A stretch of 64,000 nt of DNA from Aurantimonas sp. Leaf443 (GTDB taxonomy: Bacteria > Pseudomonadota > Alphaproteobacteria > Rhizobiales > Rhizobiaceae), in assembly GCF_001425575.1 (NCBI RefSeq), contig NZ_LMRD01000007.1:372001-436000 (forward strand). The letters are read 5' to 3'. Of the stretch, positions 49,822 to 58,765 are shown piece after piece. The position numbers and the translations under genes are program-made. Position 1 is the stretch's first letter. Each line of letters opens with the position of its first letter. Below the pieces are notes generated by a model. It saw nothing but the letters and a program-made list of their open reading frames with translations, was not told where the DNA came from and did not search any database.

Positions 49822-51666
49822 TTACTTGGCCGCCGTCTGGTCCGGCACGGTGAAGACCGTCAGCTGGCCGCCGAGCGCGGTGTACTTGGACAGGGCCGCA
49901 TAGCCGCCGACCGCGCCGAGACCGGCGTTCGGATCGGTGAGGCCCGCCGCGAGGCCGATGCCGGCCCAGCCGCCGATGCCGGACAGGATGCCGACATACT
50001 GCTTGTTGTCCTGCTCGTAGGTCATCACGTTGCCGATGATGCCGGACGGGGTCTTGAACGAGTAGAGCTCGTCGCCCGTCTTGGCGTCGACCGCCTTCAG
50101 GTAGCCTTCGAGCGTGCCGTAGAAGACGACGCCGCCCTTGGTGGCGAGGGCACCCGACCAGACCGAGAACTGCTCGGGCAGCGACCAGACGATCTCACCC
50201 TTGCCCGCGTCCCAGGCGATGAAGTTGCCCATGCCGCCATGGCTGTTGGGCGCCGGGTACATGGACAGCGTGGCGCCCACATAGGGCTGGCCGGCCGTGT
50301 AGGCGACGCGGAACGGCTCGTAATCCATGCAGACGTGGTTGGTCGGCACGTAGAAGAGCTTGGTGTCCGGCGAGTAGGAGGCCGGCTGCTGGTCCTTGGT
50401 GCCGAGAGCCGCCGGGCAGATGCCCGTCGAGTTCACGTCTTCGCCGTTCTGCTCGGTCGAGTACTGGGCGACGACCTGCGGCCGGCCGTACTGGTCCGAA
50501 TTCTTGTCCATGACGACTTCCGTCGCCCAGTTCACGGCCGGATCGTACTTCTTTGCCACCAGGAGCTCGCCGGTCTCACGGTCGAGCGTGTAGGCGAAGC
50601 CGTTGCGGTCGAAATGCACGAGGGCCTTGCGGTCCTGGCCGTTCACCGGGATGTCCGCGAGGATCATCTCGTTGACGCCGTCGAAGTCCCACTCGTCGTG
50701 CGGGGTCATCTGGTAGACCCACTTGGCCATGCCGGTGTCGGCATCGCGGGCCATGATGGTCATCGACCACTTGTTGTCGCCCGGACGCTGGGAGGGGTTC
50801 CAGGTCGAGGGATTGCCGGTGCCGTAATAGACGAGGTTCAGCGCCGGATCGTAGCTATACCAGCCCCAGGTGGTGCCGCCGCCGATCTGCCACTGGTCGC
50901 CTTCCCAGGTCTTGATCGAGGAGTCCGCGCCGACCGGCTTGCCGAGCGACATGGTCTTCTCGGGGTCGAACAGCATCTCCGCGTCCGGGCCCGTCGAATA
51001 GGCGCGCCAGGCCATCTTGCCGTCCGCGAGATTGTAGGCGGTGAGCGAACCGCGCACGCCGAACTCGCCGCCGGAGATGCCGATCATCACCTTGTCCTTG
51101 ACGACCATCGGGGCCGCCGTGCCGGTCTCGCCCTTCGAGGGATCGCCGTTCTGCACCGACCACATCTGCTCGCCGGTGTCGGCGTTCAGCGCCACGACCG
51201 AGGTGTCGGCCTGGTGCAGGATGATCATGCCGGGCTTGCCGTCGGCGCCGGGCGCATAGGCGACGCCGCGGTTGACCGTGTCGCAGCACATGACCGGAAT
51301 GACGTTCGGGTCCTGCTTGGGCTCGTACTTCCACTTGATCGAGCCCTGGTCCTTCAGGTCGAGCGCGTAGACGATGTTGGGGAAGGGCGTGTGCACGTAC
51401 ATCGTGTCGCCGATGACGAGCGGCGAGCCCTCGTGGCCGCGCAGGACGCCCGTCGAGAAGGTCCACGCCGGGACCATGCTCTTGACGTTGTCCTTGTTGA
51501 TCTTGTCGAGCGTCGAATAGCGCTGGTTGCCGTAGTCGCCGGTGGGCATGACCCACTGCTTGGCGTCCTGCGACATCTGCTGCAGGTTTTCGCTCGCCGA
51601 GGCGAGGCTTCCGAGCGATACGAGAAGGCTCGTCGCAAGGGCCGCCTTCGTCAGAGATTTCAGCAT
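49822..51666 (-). CDS. xoxF: Lanthanide-dependent PQQ methanol dehydrogenase XoxF
   Basis: The 614-residue periplasmic quinoprotein oxidises methanol using PQQ. It has a signal peptide ([24 protein letters not shown]), the vicinal cysteines C127-C128 that stack on PQQ, metal ligands E201 and N285, and HDEWDFDG with catalytic D327 plus D329. The second aspartate (alanine in calcium-dependent MxaF) is the accepted signature of lanthanide use. GGGAGGA precedes ATG 51666 by 6 bases. Downstream lie xoxG and xoxJ on the same strand; upstream, diverging, is the SoxYZ-like carrier. No mxaF-type gene is visible in the window. Confidence 0.97.
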   Translation of the reverse strand: MLKSLTKAALATSLLVSLGSLASASENLQQMSQDAKQWVMPTGDYGNQRYSTLDKINKDNVKSMVPAWTFSTGVLRGHEGSPLVIGDTMYVHTPFPNIVYALDLKDQGSIKWKYEPKQDPNVIPVMCCDTVNRGVAYAPGADGKPGMIILHQADTSVVALNADTGEQMWSVQNGDPSKGETGTAAPMVVKDKVMIGISGGEFGVRGSLTAYNLADGKMAWRAYSTGPDAEMLFDPEKTMSLGKPVGADSSIKTWEGDQWQIGGGTTWGWYSYDPALNLVYYGTGNPSTWNPSQRPGDNKWSMTIMARDADTGMAKWVYQMTPHDEWDFDGVNEMILADIPVNGQDRKALVHFDRNGFAYTLDRETGELLVAKKYDPAVNWATEVVMDKNSDQYGRPQVVAQYSTEQNGEDVNSTGICPAALGTKDQQPASYSPDTKLFYVPTNHVCMDYEPFRVAYTAGQPYVGATLSMYPAPNSHGGMGNFIAWDAGKGEIVWSLPEQFSVWSGALATKGGVVFYGTLEGYLKAVDAKTGDELYSFKTPSGIIGNVMTYEQDNKQYVGILSGIGGWAGIGLAAGLTDPNAGLGAVGGYAALSKYTALGGQLTVFTVPDQTAAK

Positions 51667-52509
51667 GTGTAGTCCTCCCAAAAGAAATCGCCCGCAGCCT
51701 CTGCCCCGACGCATGACACGCCGGCGGGTCGCCATGATTGTCAGGGGGAAGGTTTCCGGCAGCGTGTCACGACCGCCAATAGGGGTCTTGGTGGGCACCG
51801 TTGATCGACGCCCTACCGTGGCCTTCGAGATTCGCAGCGCTCCCAACGCTGCGACCTTGAAGCCGGAAACCATGCAGGAATGGTAGGCCGGGAATTTTTC
51901 CTGCGCAAGCGACAAGGCGGCCTTTTTCTGTTTGCACTGCAGCAAAGACATCGATGAATTCATTGTAACTTTCGTCGATATATCGCATGCGACAGCAACC
52001 CGATCGCCATCCGGCGTCGGCCTGGCGCCAGAATGTCGCATCGTCCATCGAGCGACAAGTTCTTCTCGACAGTCGTGATGAAGAAAGAACTACGGCGGAT
52101 GCGGCGGACGACTTGGCCTCGATTGAGAACGCGCGCCGGAATTCGATTCGGCACGGGCCTCTGCATGGCCGCCAGTGCGTCCTCTCTTTCCATATCGTCA
52201 CGATTGCAGGGGAGGAGCCGGTCGTCTTCGACCTTTTGGCTATGCGCTCGGCGCATGACGATGGCGTGAGGGAGACGGGAGCTCGGACGAATCGAGCTTC
52301 GGATCGCGGAAAACCGGCCGGGGCCTTGAATCGGGCCACGAGCGCCCGCCCGTTTCACCGCATCGCAGCACAGGCCGCGGGCGATGCGTCACCCGGCCGC
52401 ACGCCCGGCGCCGCCGGCGGGCTCGTTTCCCGCCGCTTGCGATTCGCGCAGGGAGCGCCCAGTTTAGAGGCACGCGGTCGGGCACGCGCGTTCTCAAGAG
52501 GAATCGAAG
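51667..52509. promoter_or_regulatory. 843-base divergent regulatory interval between xoxF and the SoxYZ-like gene
   Basis: No gene is supported here; the open frames have no recognisable protein character. GC falls locally and two symmetrical elements stand out: TTTGC-N6-GCAAA (51931-51946) and the perfect palindrome CGATATATCG (51976-51985), both 265-320 bases upstream of xoxF. They are candidate regulator sites for the strong, metal-responsive transcription expected of xoxF. Promoter elements cannot be fixed by eye. Confidence 0.5.
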
Positions 52510-53355
52510 ATGCCAATCGTCTCGAAGCTCCGGACGCCGGTCCCAACGGCTCTGCCGACGCTGTTCGCCGCCCTTCTTCTCGGCGCTGCGGGGCTCCAGG
52601 GCGCCGCCGCGCAGACCGCCACCTCGCCGGAGGCGGCCGCGGCCGCTGCCCAGTCGTCCTGGCCGGGGCTTCGCGCCGATCTCTTCGGCGAGACGCCGCT
52701 CGTGGAGGGCACCTCTGTCGTGACCCTCGAGGCGCCGGCCCGCGCGGCCGATCCCGCGCTCGTTCCGATCGATCTCGTCCTCGATCCGGCCGCGAAGATC
52801 CGCAAGGTCACGCTCGTCATCGACGAGAACCCCTCCCCCGTCGCCGCCACCTTCACCATCGGCGAGAGCGCCGGGCTCACGCGGCTGTCGACCCGCGTGC
52901 GCGTCAACGCCTACACGGATATCCACGCCGTCGCGGAGGCCGAGGACGGCACGCTCTACATGACGAAGCGCTTCGTGAAGGCCGCGGGCGGCTGCGCGGC
53001 GCCGGCGGCCAAGGATCCCGAGCAGGCGGCGCGCGAGATGGGACAGATGAAGCTGCGCGAGTTCGCGGCCAAGGACGGGCTCGCCGAGGCGCAGCTGATG
53101 ATCCGCCATCCCAACAATTCGGGGCTCCAGAAGGATCAGGTCACGCTTCTCTATATCCCCGCCCATTTCATCACCGACCTCAGCGTCGAGCGCGACGGCA
53201 CGCCGATCTTCTCGATGAGCGGCGGCATCTCGATCTCGGAGGACCCGAGCTTCCGCTTCACCTATGCCGGCCCGTCCAGCGGCCCGTTCCACGCCAGGGG
53301 CGTCGATACGGAAGGCAAGGTCTTCGAGAAGACCTTCCAGCAGTCCGAGAGCTGA
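52510..53355 (+). CDS. Quinoprotein dehydrogenase-associated SoxYZ-like carrier
   Basis: A 281-residue exported protein with a signal peptide ending near GAAAQ. The N-terminal half resembles SoxY and ends in FVKAAGGCAAP with C162 as the probable carrier cysteine. The C-terminal half resembles SoxZ (GLQKDQVTLLYIPAHFITD). It matches the single-chain SoxYZ-like family found with quinoprotein dehydrogenases. True SoxYZ carries sulphur intermediates; what this version carries is unknown. AGAGGAATC precedes ATG 52510. It diverges from xoxF. Confidence 0.87.
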   Translation: MPIVSKLRTPVPTALPTLFAALLLGAAGLQGAAAQTATSPEAAAAAAQSSWPGLRADLFGETPLVEGTSVVTLEAPARAADPALVPIDLVLDPAAKIRKVTLVIDENPSPVAATFTIGESAGLTRLSTRVRVNAYTDIHAVAEAEDGTLYMTKRFVKAAGGCAAPAAKDPEQAAREMGQMKLREFAAKDGLAEAQLMIRHPNNSGLQKDQVTLLYIPAHFITDLSVERDGTPIFSMSGGISISEDPSFRFTYAGPSSGPFHARGVDTEGKVFEKTFQQSES

Positions 53356-53413
53356 TCGCGCCATCGGGGCGCCGGCCGCGACCGGGCCCCGAAGCGTGGC
53401 GGGAACCGCGCGC

Positions 53414-53815
53414 CTATTCGAAGCAGCGCACCTCGGCCTCGGCCTGGGCGCGGCGCAGGTCGCCGACGGCGGCCTTCGATTCCTCGCTGGTGCGGAAGAT
53501 CACGCCCTTCTCGCCCGTCACCTGTCCCATCGACAGGAAGGTGGAAGCCTCGAGATAGCGGGGATAGGAGACGAGCGAGGCGACCACGTCGAAGGAGCAG
53601 GCGCAGCGCTCGAGCGCGCTGCGCGTGTTGCCGTTGGTGGCCATGCAGCCGAACACGTAGTCCGCCGTCGCCTCCGTCGGGTAGTCGGCGCGCGTGTCGG
53701 CGAGCGGCAGGGGCGTGGCGAGCTGCGCGAGCGCCGGCGCCGGCAGCGCGGCGAGGAGCACGGCCGCGAGCGCGGCGCCGAGGGCGCTGGAGCAGGACTT
53801 CCCTATAGCGGTCAT
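53414..53815 (-). CDS. Small exported Cys-containing protein in the xox cluster
   Basis: A 133-residue exported protein with a long hydrophobic signal peptide (to about LAQLA). The mature part has four cysteines: C57, C71, C73 and C131 (VFGCMATNG; LERCACSFD; EVRCFE), so two disulphides are likely. No haem CXXCH is present. I recognise no named domain. Position between the SoxYZ-like carrier and a beta-propeller gene suggests a periplasmic accessory role in PQQ-dependent oxidation. Confidence 0.65.
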   Translation of the reverse strand: MTAIGKSCSSALGAALAAVLLAALPAPALAQLATPLPLADTRADYPTEATADYVFGCMATNGNTRSALERCACSFDVVASLVSYPRYLEASTFLSMGQVTGEKGVIFRTSEESKAAVGDLRRAQAEAEVRCFE

Positions 53816-53931
53816 GACGTCTCTCCCTTTGTCCGTTGGACCCTCGCTCCCGCCCGGCGGCGGGCCTCCTGCAGGGTCTGTCCCGCCTGTCTCGCGCGCA
53901 GGCCGCAGCCGGCGGGGACCGCGCGCCGGCG

Positions 53932-54897
53932 CTACTTCCCGGGGTCCGACGACGCGGCGATGAACTCGCCGAAGGCCCGCGGCCCGTCCGGCACTTCGAC
54001 GCTGCCGACGAGCGCCAGGGTCTCGGCGTCGATCTTCACCAGCGTGTTGTCGAACCAGTTGGCGACATAGAGGTAGCGCCCGTCGGCGGAGACGTCGATG
54101 CCCTCGGGATACTCGCCCGTCTCGATCTGCCCGACGCGCTCGCGCGTCGCGGCGTCGAACACGGTGACGGTTCCGCCATACTGGTCCGTGACGAAGACGC
54201 GCCCGCGCGTCTCGGCGGCGGCATAGGGATGCGAGCCGACCGGCACGCGCCCGAGGACGGTGTGGCGCGCGGCGTCGATCACGGTGACGTCGTCGCTGCC
54301 GACATCGGCGGCGTAGACGCGCGTTCCATCCGGCGAGAAGGAGACGCCGAACGGGCGGGCGCCGACGCGAATGCGGGCGATCGCAGAGCCGCTCGCCGCG
54401 TCGATGAAGGACACCTGGTCGCTGTCGCGGTCGGCCGTCACGATCACGCGGCCGTCCGCCGAGACGGCGACGCCGGAGGGCGACTGCCCCGTCTCGAAGC
54501 GCGCGGCGACGGCGCCCGTCTCGGGGTCCACCACGAGCAGCGAATGGGAATACCAGTCCGCCACGTAGACGGGCGCGCCGGACGGATGAACGGCGATGCC
54601 GAGCGGCCCGCCGCCGACCTCGATCTCGCGCAGCACCGTGCCGGCCTCGGTGTCGATCACGCTGATCGCCTTGGCCTCCGGCCGGCTGACATAGGCGCGG
54701 CGCCCGTCGGCGGAGACGGCGATGCCCGCCGGCTTGCCGCCGACGGGAATGGTCTTGCGCACGATCATGGCGTCGAGATCGACGATGGAGACGCTCTCGG
54801 CCTCCTGGCTCGTGACGAAGGCCATCTCTCCGGCCGCCGCCGGCGCGGCAAGCGCGAGGAGCGCCGCCGCGACGGCCGCGGCCCGGGCGGGCCGCAT
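53932..54897 (-). CDS. Exported YVTN-family beta-propeller protein (second in window)
   Basis: A 321-residue periplasmic protein made of about seven YVTN-type blades (AFVTSQEAESVSIVD, AYVSRPEAKAISVID, VYVADWYSHSLLVVD and others) after a short Ala-rich signal peptide. It is a distant cousin of the propeller at 28461-29444, so this region has two. The start is the ATG just inside the stop of the SRPBCC gene. Ligand and function are unknown. Confidence 0.85.
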   Translation of the reverse strand: MRPARAAAVAAALLALAAPAAAGEMAFVTSQEAESVSIVDLDAMIVRKTIPVGGKPAGIAVSADGRRAYVSRPEAKAISVIDTEAGTVLREIEVGGGPLGIAVHPSGAPVYVADWYSHSLLVVDPETGAVAARFETGQSPSGVAVSADGRVIVTADRDSDQVSFIDAASGSAIARIRVGARPFGVSFSPDGTRVYAADVGSDDVTVIDAARHTVLGRVPVGSHPYAAAETRGRVFVTDQYGGTVTVFDAATRERVGQIETGEYPEGIDVSADGRYLYVANWFDNTLVKIDAETLALVGSVEVPDGPRAFGEFIAASSDPGK

Positions 54898-54899
54898 CG

Positions 54900-55436
54900 T
54901 CAAACGCCCGCTTCCACCTTGGCCTTCAACCCGTCCAGCCCCTCGCGCAGATAGGCCGAGACCCCCTTGATGGCGGCCTCGTCGTTGAGCTCGGCCGGCG
55001 GGTCGTTGTTGGGATAGCCGCGATAGAAGGCCGCGCGCCAGGTCACTTCCGTCTTCGTGCCGTCCGCCGAGGGCTTCACCGTGACGTTGGACGAATAGTT
55101 CGTCGCCGGCAGGACGTTCACGTCGGTATGGCCGATGAAGGTCGCCAGGCTCATCTTGGCCGGATCGATCTTGGAGAGTTCCTCCTCCATCATGCCGCCG
55201 GCCTTGAAGCCGAGCGTGCGCACCGAGCCCACTTCGCTGCCCTTTGTGGCGTCGGTCATGGCGATGCGCGGGTGCCAGCTCATGTCGGCGTAATTGCCGA
55301 GAACCGCCCAGACCTTGTCGGGGGTCGCGTTGATCTCGACGGTCTCGCTCGCCTTCTGCCGGCTCGGCCCGTGCGCCGACGCAAGGCTCGGCATGAGGAT
55401 CAAGGCCATGATGATGCTGATGATTCGTGCTGCCAC
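54900..55436 (-). CDS. Exported SRPBCC (MxaD-like) protein
   Basis: A 178-residue exported START/SRPBCC-fold protein: ATPDKVWAVLGNYADMSWHP is the family signature, and YSSNVTVKPSADGTKTEVTWRA continues the barrel. The exported form resembles MxaD, a periplasmic helper that improves methanol dehydrogenase-cytochrome interaction. The start is a GTG at 55436 with GGGAGA about 7 bases upstream; it provides a full signal peptide (…RIISIIMALILMPSLASA), which ATG 55409 would truncate. Confidence 0.85.
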   Translation of the reverse strand: MAARIISIIMALILMPSLASAHGPSRQKASETVEINATPDKVWAVLGNYADMSWHPRIAMTDATKGSEVGSVRTLGFKAGGMMEEELSKIDPAKMSLATFIGHTDVNVLPATNYSSNVTVKPSADGTKTEVTWRAAFYRGYPNNDPPAELNDEAAIKGVSAYLREGLDGLKAKVEAGV

Positions 55437-55701
55437 GAAGGGTCTCCCAATCTGTCTCCCGAGCACGGGGGACGGGGCGCGCCCCGCCGTTCCGCGCGCG
55501 CACAGCCTAGGGGCTGGCGCCGCGCGAGGGAAGCCGGGGCGCCTCGTGCTTTGGACCGATCCCGCCTTCGTGACCGGCTCCCCCGCCGGCCCGCGTGTCC
55601 CGCAGGCCACAGGTTCCCGAACGGAAGCGGAGCGCGGGCGGCGGTTAGGATTGCGTTAACCAATCCTTCGCACGATGCGATGAGAGAGCGGAGCGCACGC
55701 C

Positions 55702-56004
55702 ATGCGTCACATCGAAATCGCAGAAGGCCTCAGGATCCGGTTTCCCGCGCGCGGGCCGGACTTCGACGACGGGATCGAGGTGGGGATGCTGGCCGCGCTG
55801 ATGGCGCTGGGCGGCCCCGTGGTGGAGCGGGGCGTCTCGCCGGCGGCCGCCGAGCAGGCGGCGATCCTCGCCGGAAAGCTCGGCTATCACGTGGCCGACG
55901 AGCGCCGCGACGGCGCCCTCACCTACATCACCCTGCGCAAGGGCCGGGCGCGTCCCCGCCTGTCCATCGTTCGCCTCGCCGAGCCGATGGCCGCACAGGT
56001 CTGA
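55702..56004 (+). CDS. Small hypothetical protein
   Basis: A 100-residue protein starting MRHIEIAEGLRIRFPARGPDFDDG. No signal peptide, no membrane segment and no motif I recognise. Codon use matches neighbours and a GAGCG-type site precedes it, so it is probably real. It diverges from the MxaD-like gene across 265 bases. Confidence 0.6.
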   Translation: MRHIEIAEGLRIRFPARGPDFDDGIEVGMLAALMALGGPVVERGVSPAAAEQAAILAGKLGYHVADERRDGALTYITLRKGRARPRLSIVRLAEPMAAQV

Positions 56005-56082
56005 GACGCGGAACGGCCGCCCGAAACGGAACCGGGCCGGCGCGAGGCGCCGACCCGGATCGTCTTCGAGAGGGCTGTCGCC

Positions 56083-56898
56083 TCAGTAGCCGCGGCGCAC
56101 GCGCTCCTCGGGGGTCAGAACCGCCTTGTCGCGACCGTCCTCGACCTCGACGTCGGTGCGGCGCTCGCCGAGGCCCGACGCCCGGTCGGCACCGCGCAGC
56201 ATCGAGGGATCCTCGGACGATTCCAGCGGAACGTAGGAGCGGATGCGCGAGCGGCCGTGATCGGTCTCGCGGCGCCCGAGCCCGAGCCGGTCGGCCACAC
56301 GCTGCGCGCCGCCGAGGGCGGTGTCGGCGGCGGAGCCGGCATGGCCCTGCATGCCGGTGCCGGTCGTCGCGGCCGAGCCGGTGCCGGGATAGGGCGTGCT
56401 GGCGGCCATGCGCTGGTCCGCGGAGCCCGTGCCGATGCCCGCGACGCCCGCATCGCTCGAACGTCCGTAGGCGGCATCGCTGACGCGCCCGGTCTCGACG
56501 CGCCCGCCGGTCTCGTAGCCGGAGATCGTCGTCTCGCGGCGGCTCGTCCAGCCTTCCGCGCGCCACTGCGTCTCGCGCCCTTCCAGATCGACCGCGCCGG
56601 CCTCCTCGAGAATGTCGCCGATGCGGTCGAAGGGCACGGATTGCGAGCGGACGGTCACGACCGAGCCGCCGCGCCTCACGCCCTCGGCATAGCTGTCGCG
56701 GTCGTCGTCGGGCATGAAGAAGTCGCCGAGCTTCTCGAAGAAGCTGCGATCGTCATGGGTCTGGGAACTCGTGCCGGCGGCGGCGTGAGCGCCGTGGATC
56801 TCGACGTCGGACTGGGTGACGCCCGCCGCCACGAGGCGGTCGACGGCGTTCTGGGCATCGGAGCGGGAATCGAAATAGGCGGTGATGGTGCGGCTCAT
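56083..56898 (-). CDS. YflT-like general stress protein with low-complexity C-terminus
   Basis: A 271-residue protein. The first 110 residues (MSRTITAYFDSRSDAQNAVDRLVAAGVTQ, then VVTVRSQSVPFDRIGDILEEAGAVDLEGR) match the heat-induced stress protein YflT/17M-type domain. The rest is Gly/Ser/Thr/Arg-rich and looks disordered, with a final YVPLESSEDPSML and RRGY end. Role unknown. ATG 56898 is the family start. Confidence 0.75.
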   Translation of the reverse strand: MSRTITAYFDSRSDAQNAVDRLVAAGVTQSDVEIHGAHAAAGTSSQTHDDRSFFEKLGDFFMPDDDRDSYAEGVRRGGSVVTVRSQSVPFDRIGDILEEAGAVDLEGRETQWRAEGWTSRRETTISGYETGGRVETGRVSDAAYGRSSDAGVAGIGTGSADQRMAASTPYPGTGSAATTGTGMQGHAGSAADTALGGAQRVADRLGLGRRETDHGRSRIRSYVPLESSEDPSMLRGADRASGLGERRTDVEVEDGRDKAVLTPEERVRRGY

Positions 56899-57196
56899 GG
56901 GATCGTTTCCTCGGCGGACCGGCCCTTTGGCGCGGCCTGGACGGAGGGGTCCGGTCCAGGCGCGGGGCGCGACCTCTGTTTCAGGGGCGGCACGCGGAGC
57001 CCTCGTCCGCTCCGGGCCCGCGCCAGCCCGGTCGCCGCGCGGGCGAAGGGTGACGAGGGCCGGACCGTGCGCCGGTGCCGCGACCATCCCGATCAACCGC
57101 CGGCCGATTCGATTGGTTCCCTGACGAAGTCTTCGAACCCGTCGCCTCGGCCCGGCCGAGCGCACCGCCGGCGGGACCGGGCGCGGGCCGTGCCGC

Positions 57197-58765
57197 TCAA
57201 TCCAAGGCGGCGTGCGGCGCGCCCCCGCCCGCCCCGGCCTTCGGACCGCGCATGAGGAGGACGAGCGGCATCACGGCGAGCGTGACGATCATCATCAGCT
57301 TGAAGTCGTCGACATAGGCGATCATCGCCGCCTGCGCCTGCACGGACTGGTTCATCATCGCGAGCGTCGCCTCGGGGCCGAGGCCCGTGCCCGCGCCCAT
57401 CGCGTCGAGATTGGGGTTGAACGGCGTCAGCCTGGAGGTGAGCTCCGCGCGGTTGACGATGATGTTGTGCGCCAGCTCCGTCGAGACGATCGAGATGCCG
57501 ACGGACGAGCCGATATTGCGCAGGAGGCTGAACAGCGACGTCGCGTCCGTGCGGAACCTCTGCGGCAGCGTGGCGAAGGCGATGGTGGAGAGCGGCACGA
57601 AGACGAGCCCGAGCCCGAGCCCCTGCACGACGCCCGAGACGACGATCGGCGTGCGGTCCATCAGGATGGAGAAGCCGCTCATCTGCCAGAGCGAGAGCGC
57701 CGTCAGCGAAAGGCCGGCGAGGATGAGGAGGCGCGCGTCGACCTTGCCGACCAATCGGCCGACGAGGATCATCGAGATCATCGTGCCGACGCCGCGCGGC
57801 GCGAGGACGAGGCCGCTCGTCACCACGGGATAGCCGAGGATGTTCTGCAGCATGGGCGGCAGCAGCGCGAGGCCCGACAGGAGCAGCGCGCCGACCATGA
57901 AGATGAGGACGAGGGCGGTGACGAAATTGCGGTCGCGGAAGATCTGGGGATCGATGAACGGCGCCTTCGTGCCGGTGATGTGCAGGACGAAGAGCCAGGC
58001 CCCGGTGATGGCGAGGCCGAGCTCGATCCAGATCTCAGGCGAGGCGAACCAGTCCACCTGCTCGCCGCGATCCAGCATCAGCTGGAAGGCGCCGATGGCG
58101 AGCGAGAGCATGGCGAAGCCGAAGAAGTCGAAGCCGCGCGGACGGGGCATGGTCCGGGGCAGGAAGGCGATCATGCCGGCGAGCGCCAGGAGGCCGATCG
58201 GCAGGTTCACGAAGAACACGTAGCGCCAGTTGAACGTCTCCGTCAGCCAGCCGCCGAGCGTCGGGCCGACGATCGGGCCGACCATGATGCCCGCGCCCCA
58301 GATCGCCATGGCCTGCCCGTGCTTCTCCTTCGGGTTGATGTTGAGGAGGACGGTCTGCGACAGCGGCACGAGGGCGGCGCCGAAGAGACCCTGCAGGAGG
58401 CGGAAGGCGATCATCTCCTCGAGGCTCGTGGAGAGGCCGCAGGCCATGGAGGCGACGACGAAGCCGGCGACGGAGACGATGAAGAGCCTCGACAGGCCGA
58501 ACCGGTCCGACAGCCAGCCGGTGACGGGCGTCATGATGGCGGCGGCGACGATATAGGAGGTGAGGACCCAGGTGATCTGGTCCTGCGCGGCGCCGAGCGA
58601 GCCCTGCATGTTCGGCAGGGCCACGTTCGCGATCGTGGTGTCGAGCACCTGCATGATCGTGGCGAGCATGATCGAGGCGGTGATGATGCCCTTGTTCGGG
58701 ACATCGACCCCCGAGGCCGGCGCCGGCGCCCGTTCCGGCGCGCCGCGGGCCGTCGTCGCGCTCAT
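57197..58765 (-). CDS. DHA2 family MFS multidrug transporter, EmrB type
   Basis: A 522-residue drug:proton antiporter with about 14 membrane segments. DHA2 motifs are VLDTTIANVALPNMQGSLG, ITWVLTSYIVAAAIMTPVTGWLSDRFG and LGAAL...LLNINPKEKHGQAMAIWG. It pairs with the membrane fusion protein encoded just upstream (ATGA overlap at 58762-58765), forming an EmrAB-type efflux pump under the MarR regulator. Confidence 0.92.
   Translation of the reverse strand: MSATTARGAPERAPAPASGVDVPNKGIITASIMLATIMQVLDTTIANVALPNMQGSLGAAQDQITWVLTSYIVAAAIMTPVTGWLSDRFGLSRLFIVSVAGFVVASMACGLSTSLEEMIAFRLLQGLFGAALVPLSQTVLLNINPKEKHGQAMAIWGAGIMVGPIVGPTLGGWLTETFNWRYVFFVNLPIGLLALAGMIAFLPRTMPRPRGFDFFGFAMLSLAIGAFQLMLDRGEQVDWFASPEIWIELGLAITGAWLFVLHITGTKAPFIDPQIFRDRNFVTALVLIFMVGALLLSGLALLPPMLQNILGYPVVTSGLVLAPRGVGTMISMILVGRLVGKVDARLLILAGLSLTALSLWQMSGFSILMDRTPIVVSGVVQGLGLGLVFVPLSTIAFATLPQRFRTDATSLFSLLRNIGSSVGISIVSTELAHNIIVNRAELTSRLTPFNPNLDAMGAGTGLGPEATLAMMNQSVQAQAAMIAYVDDFKLMMIVTLAVMPLVLLMRGPKAGAGGGAPHAALD

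Noticed and set aside
51767-52358. Possible minus-strand small genes upstream of xoxF
   Set aside because: The translations lack any motif, signal peptide or hydrophobic core and change character in mid-frame. The region is better read as regulatory DNA.
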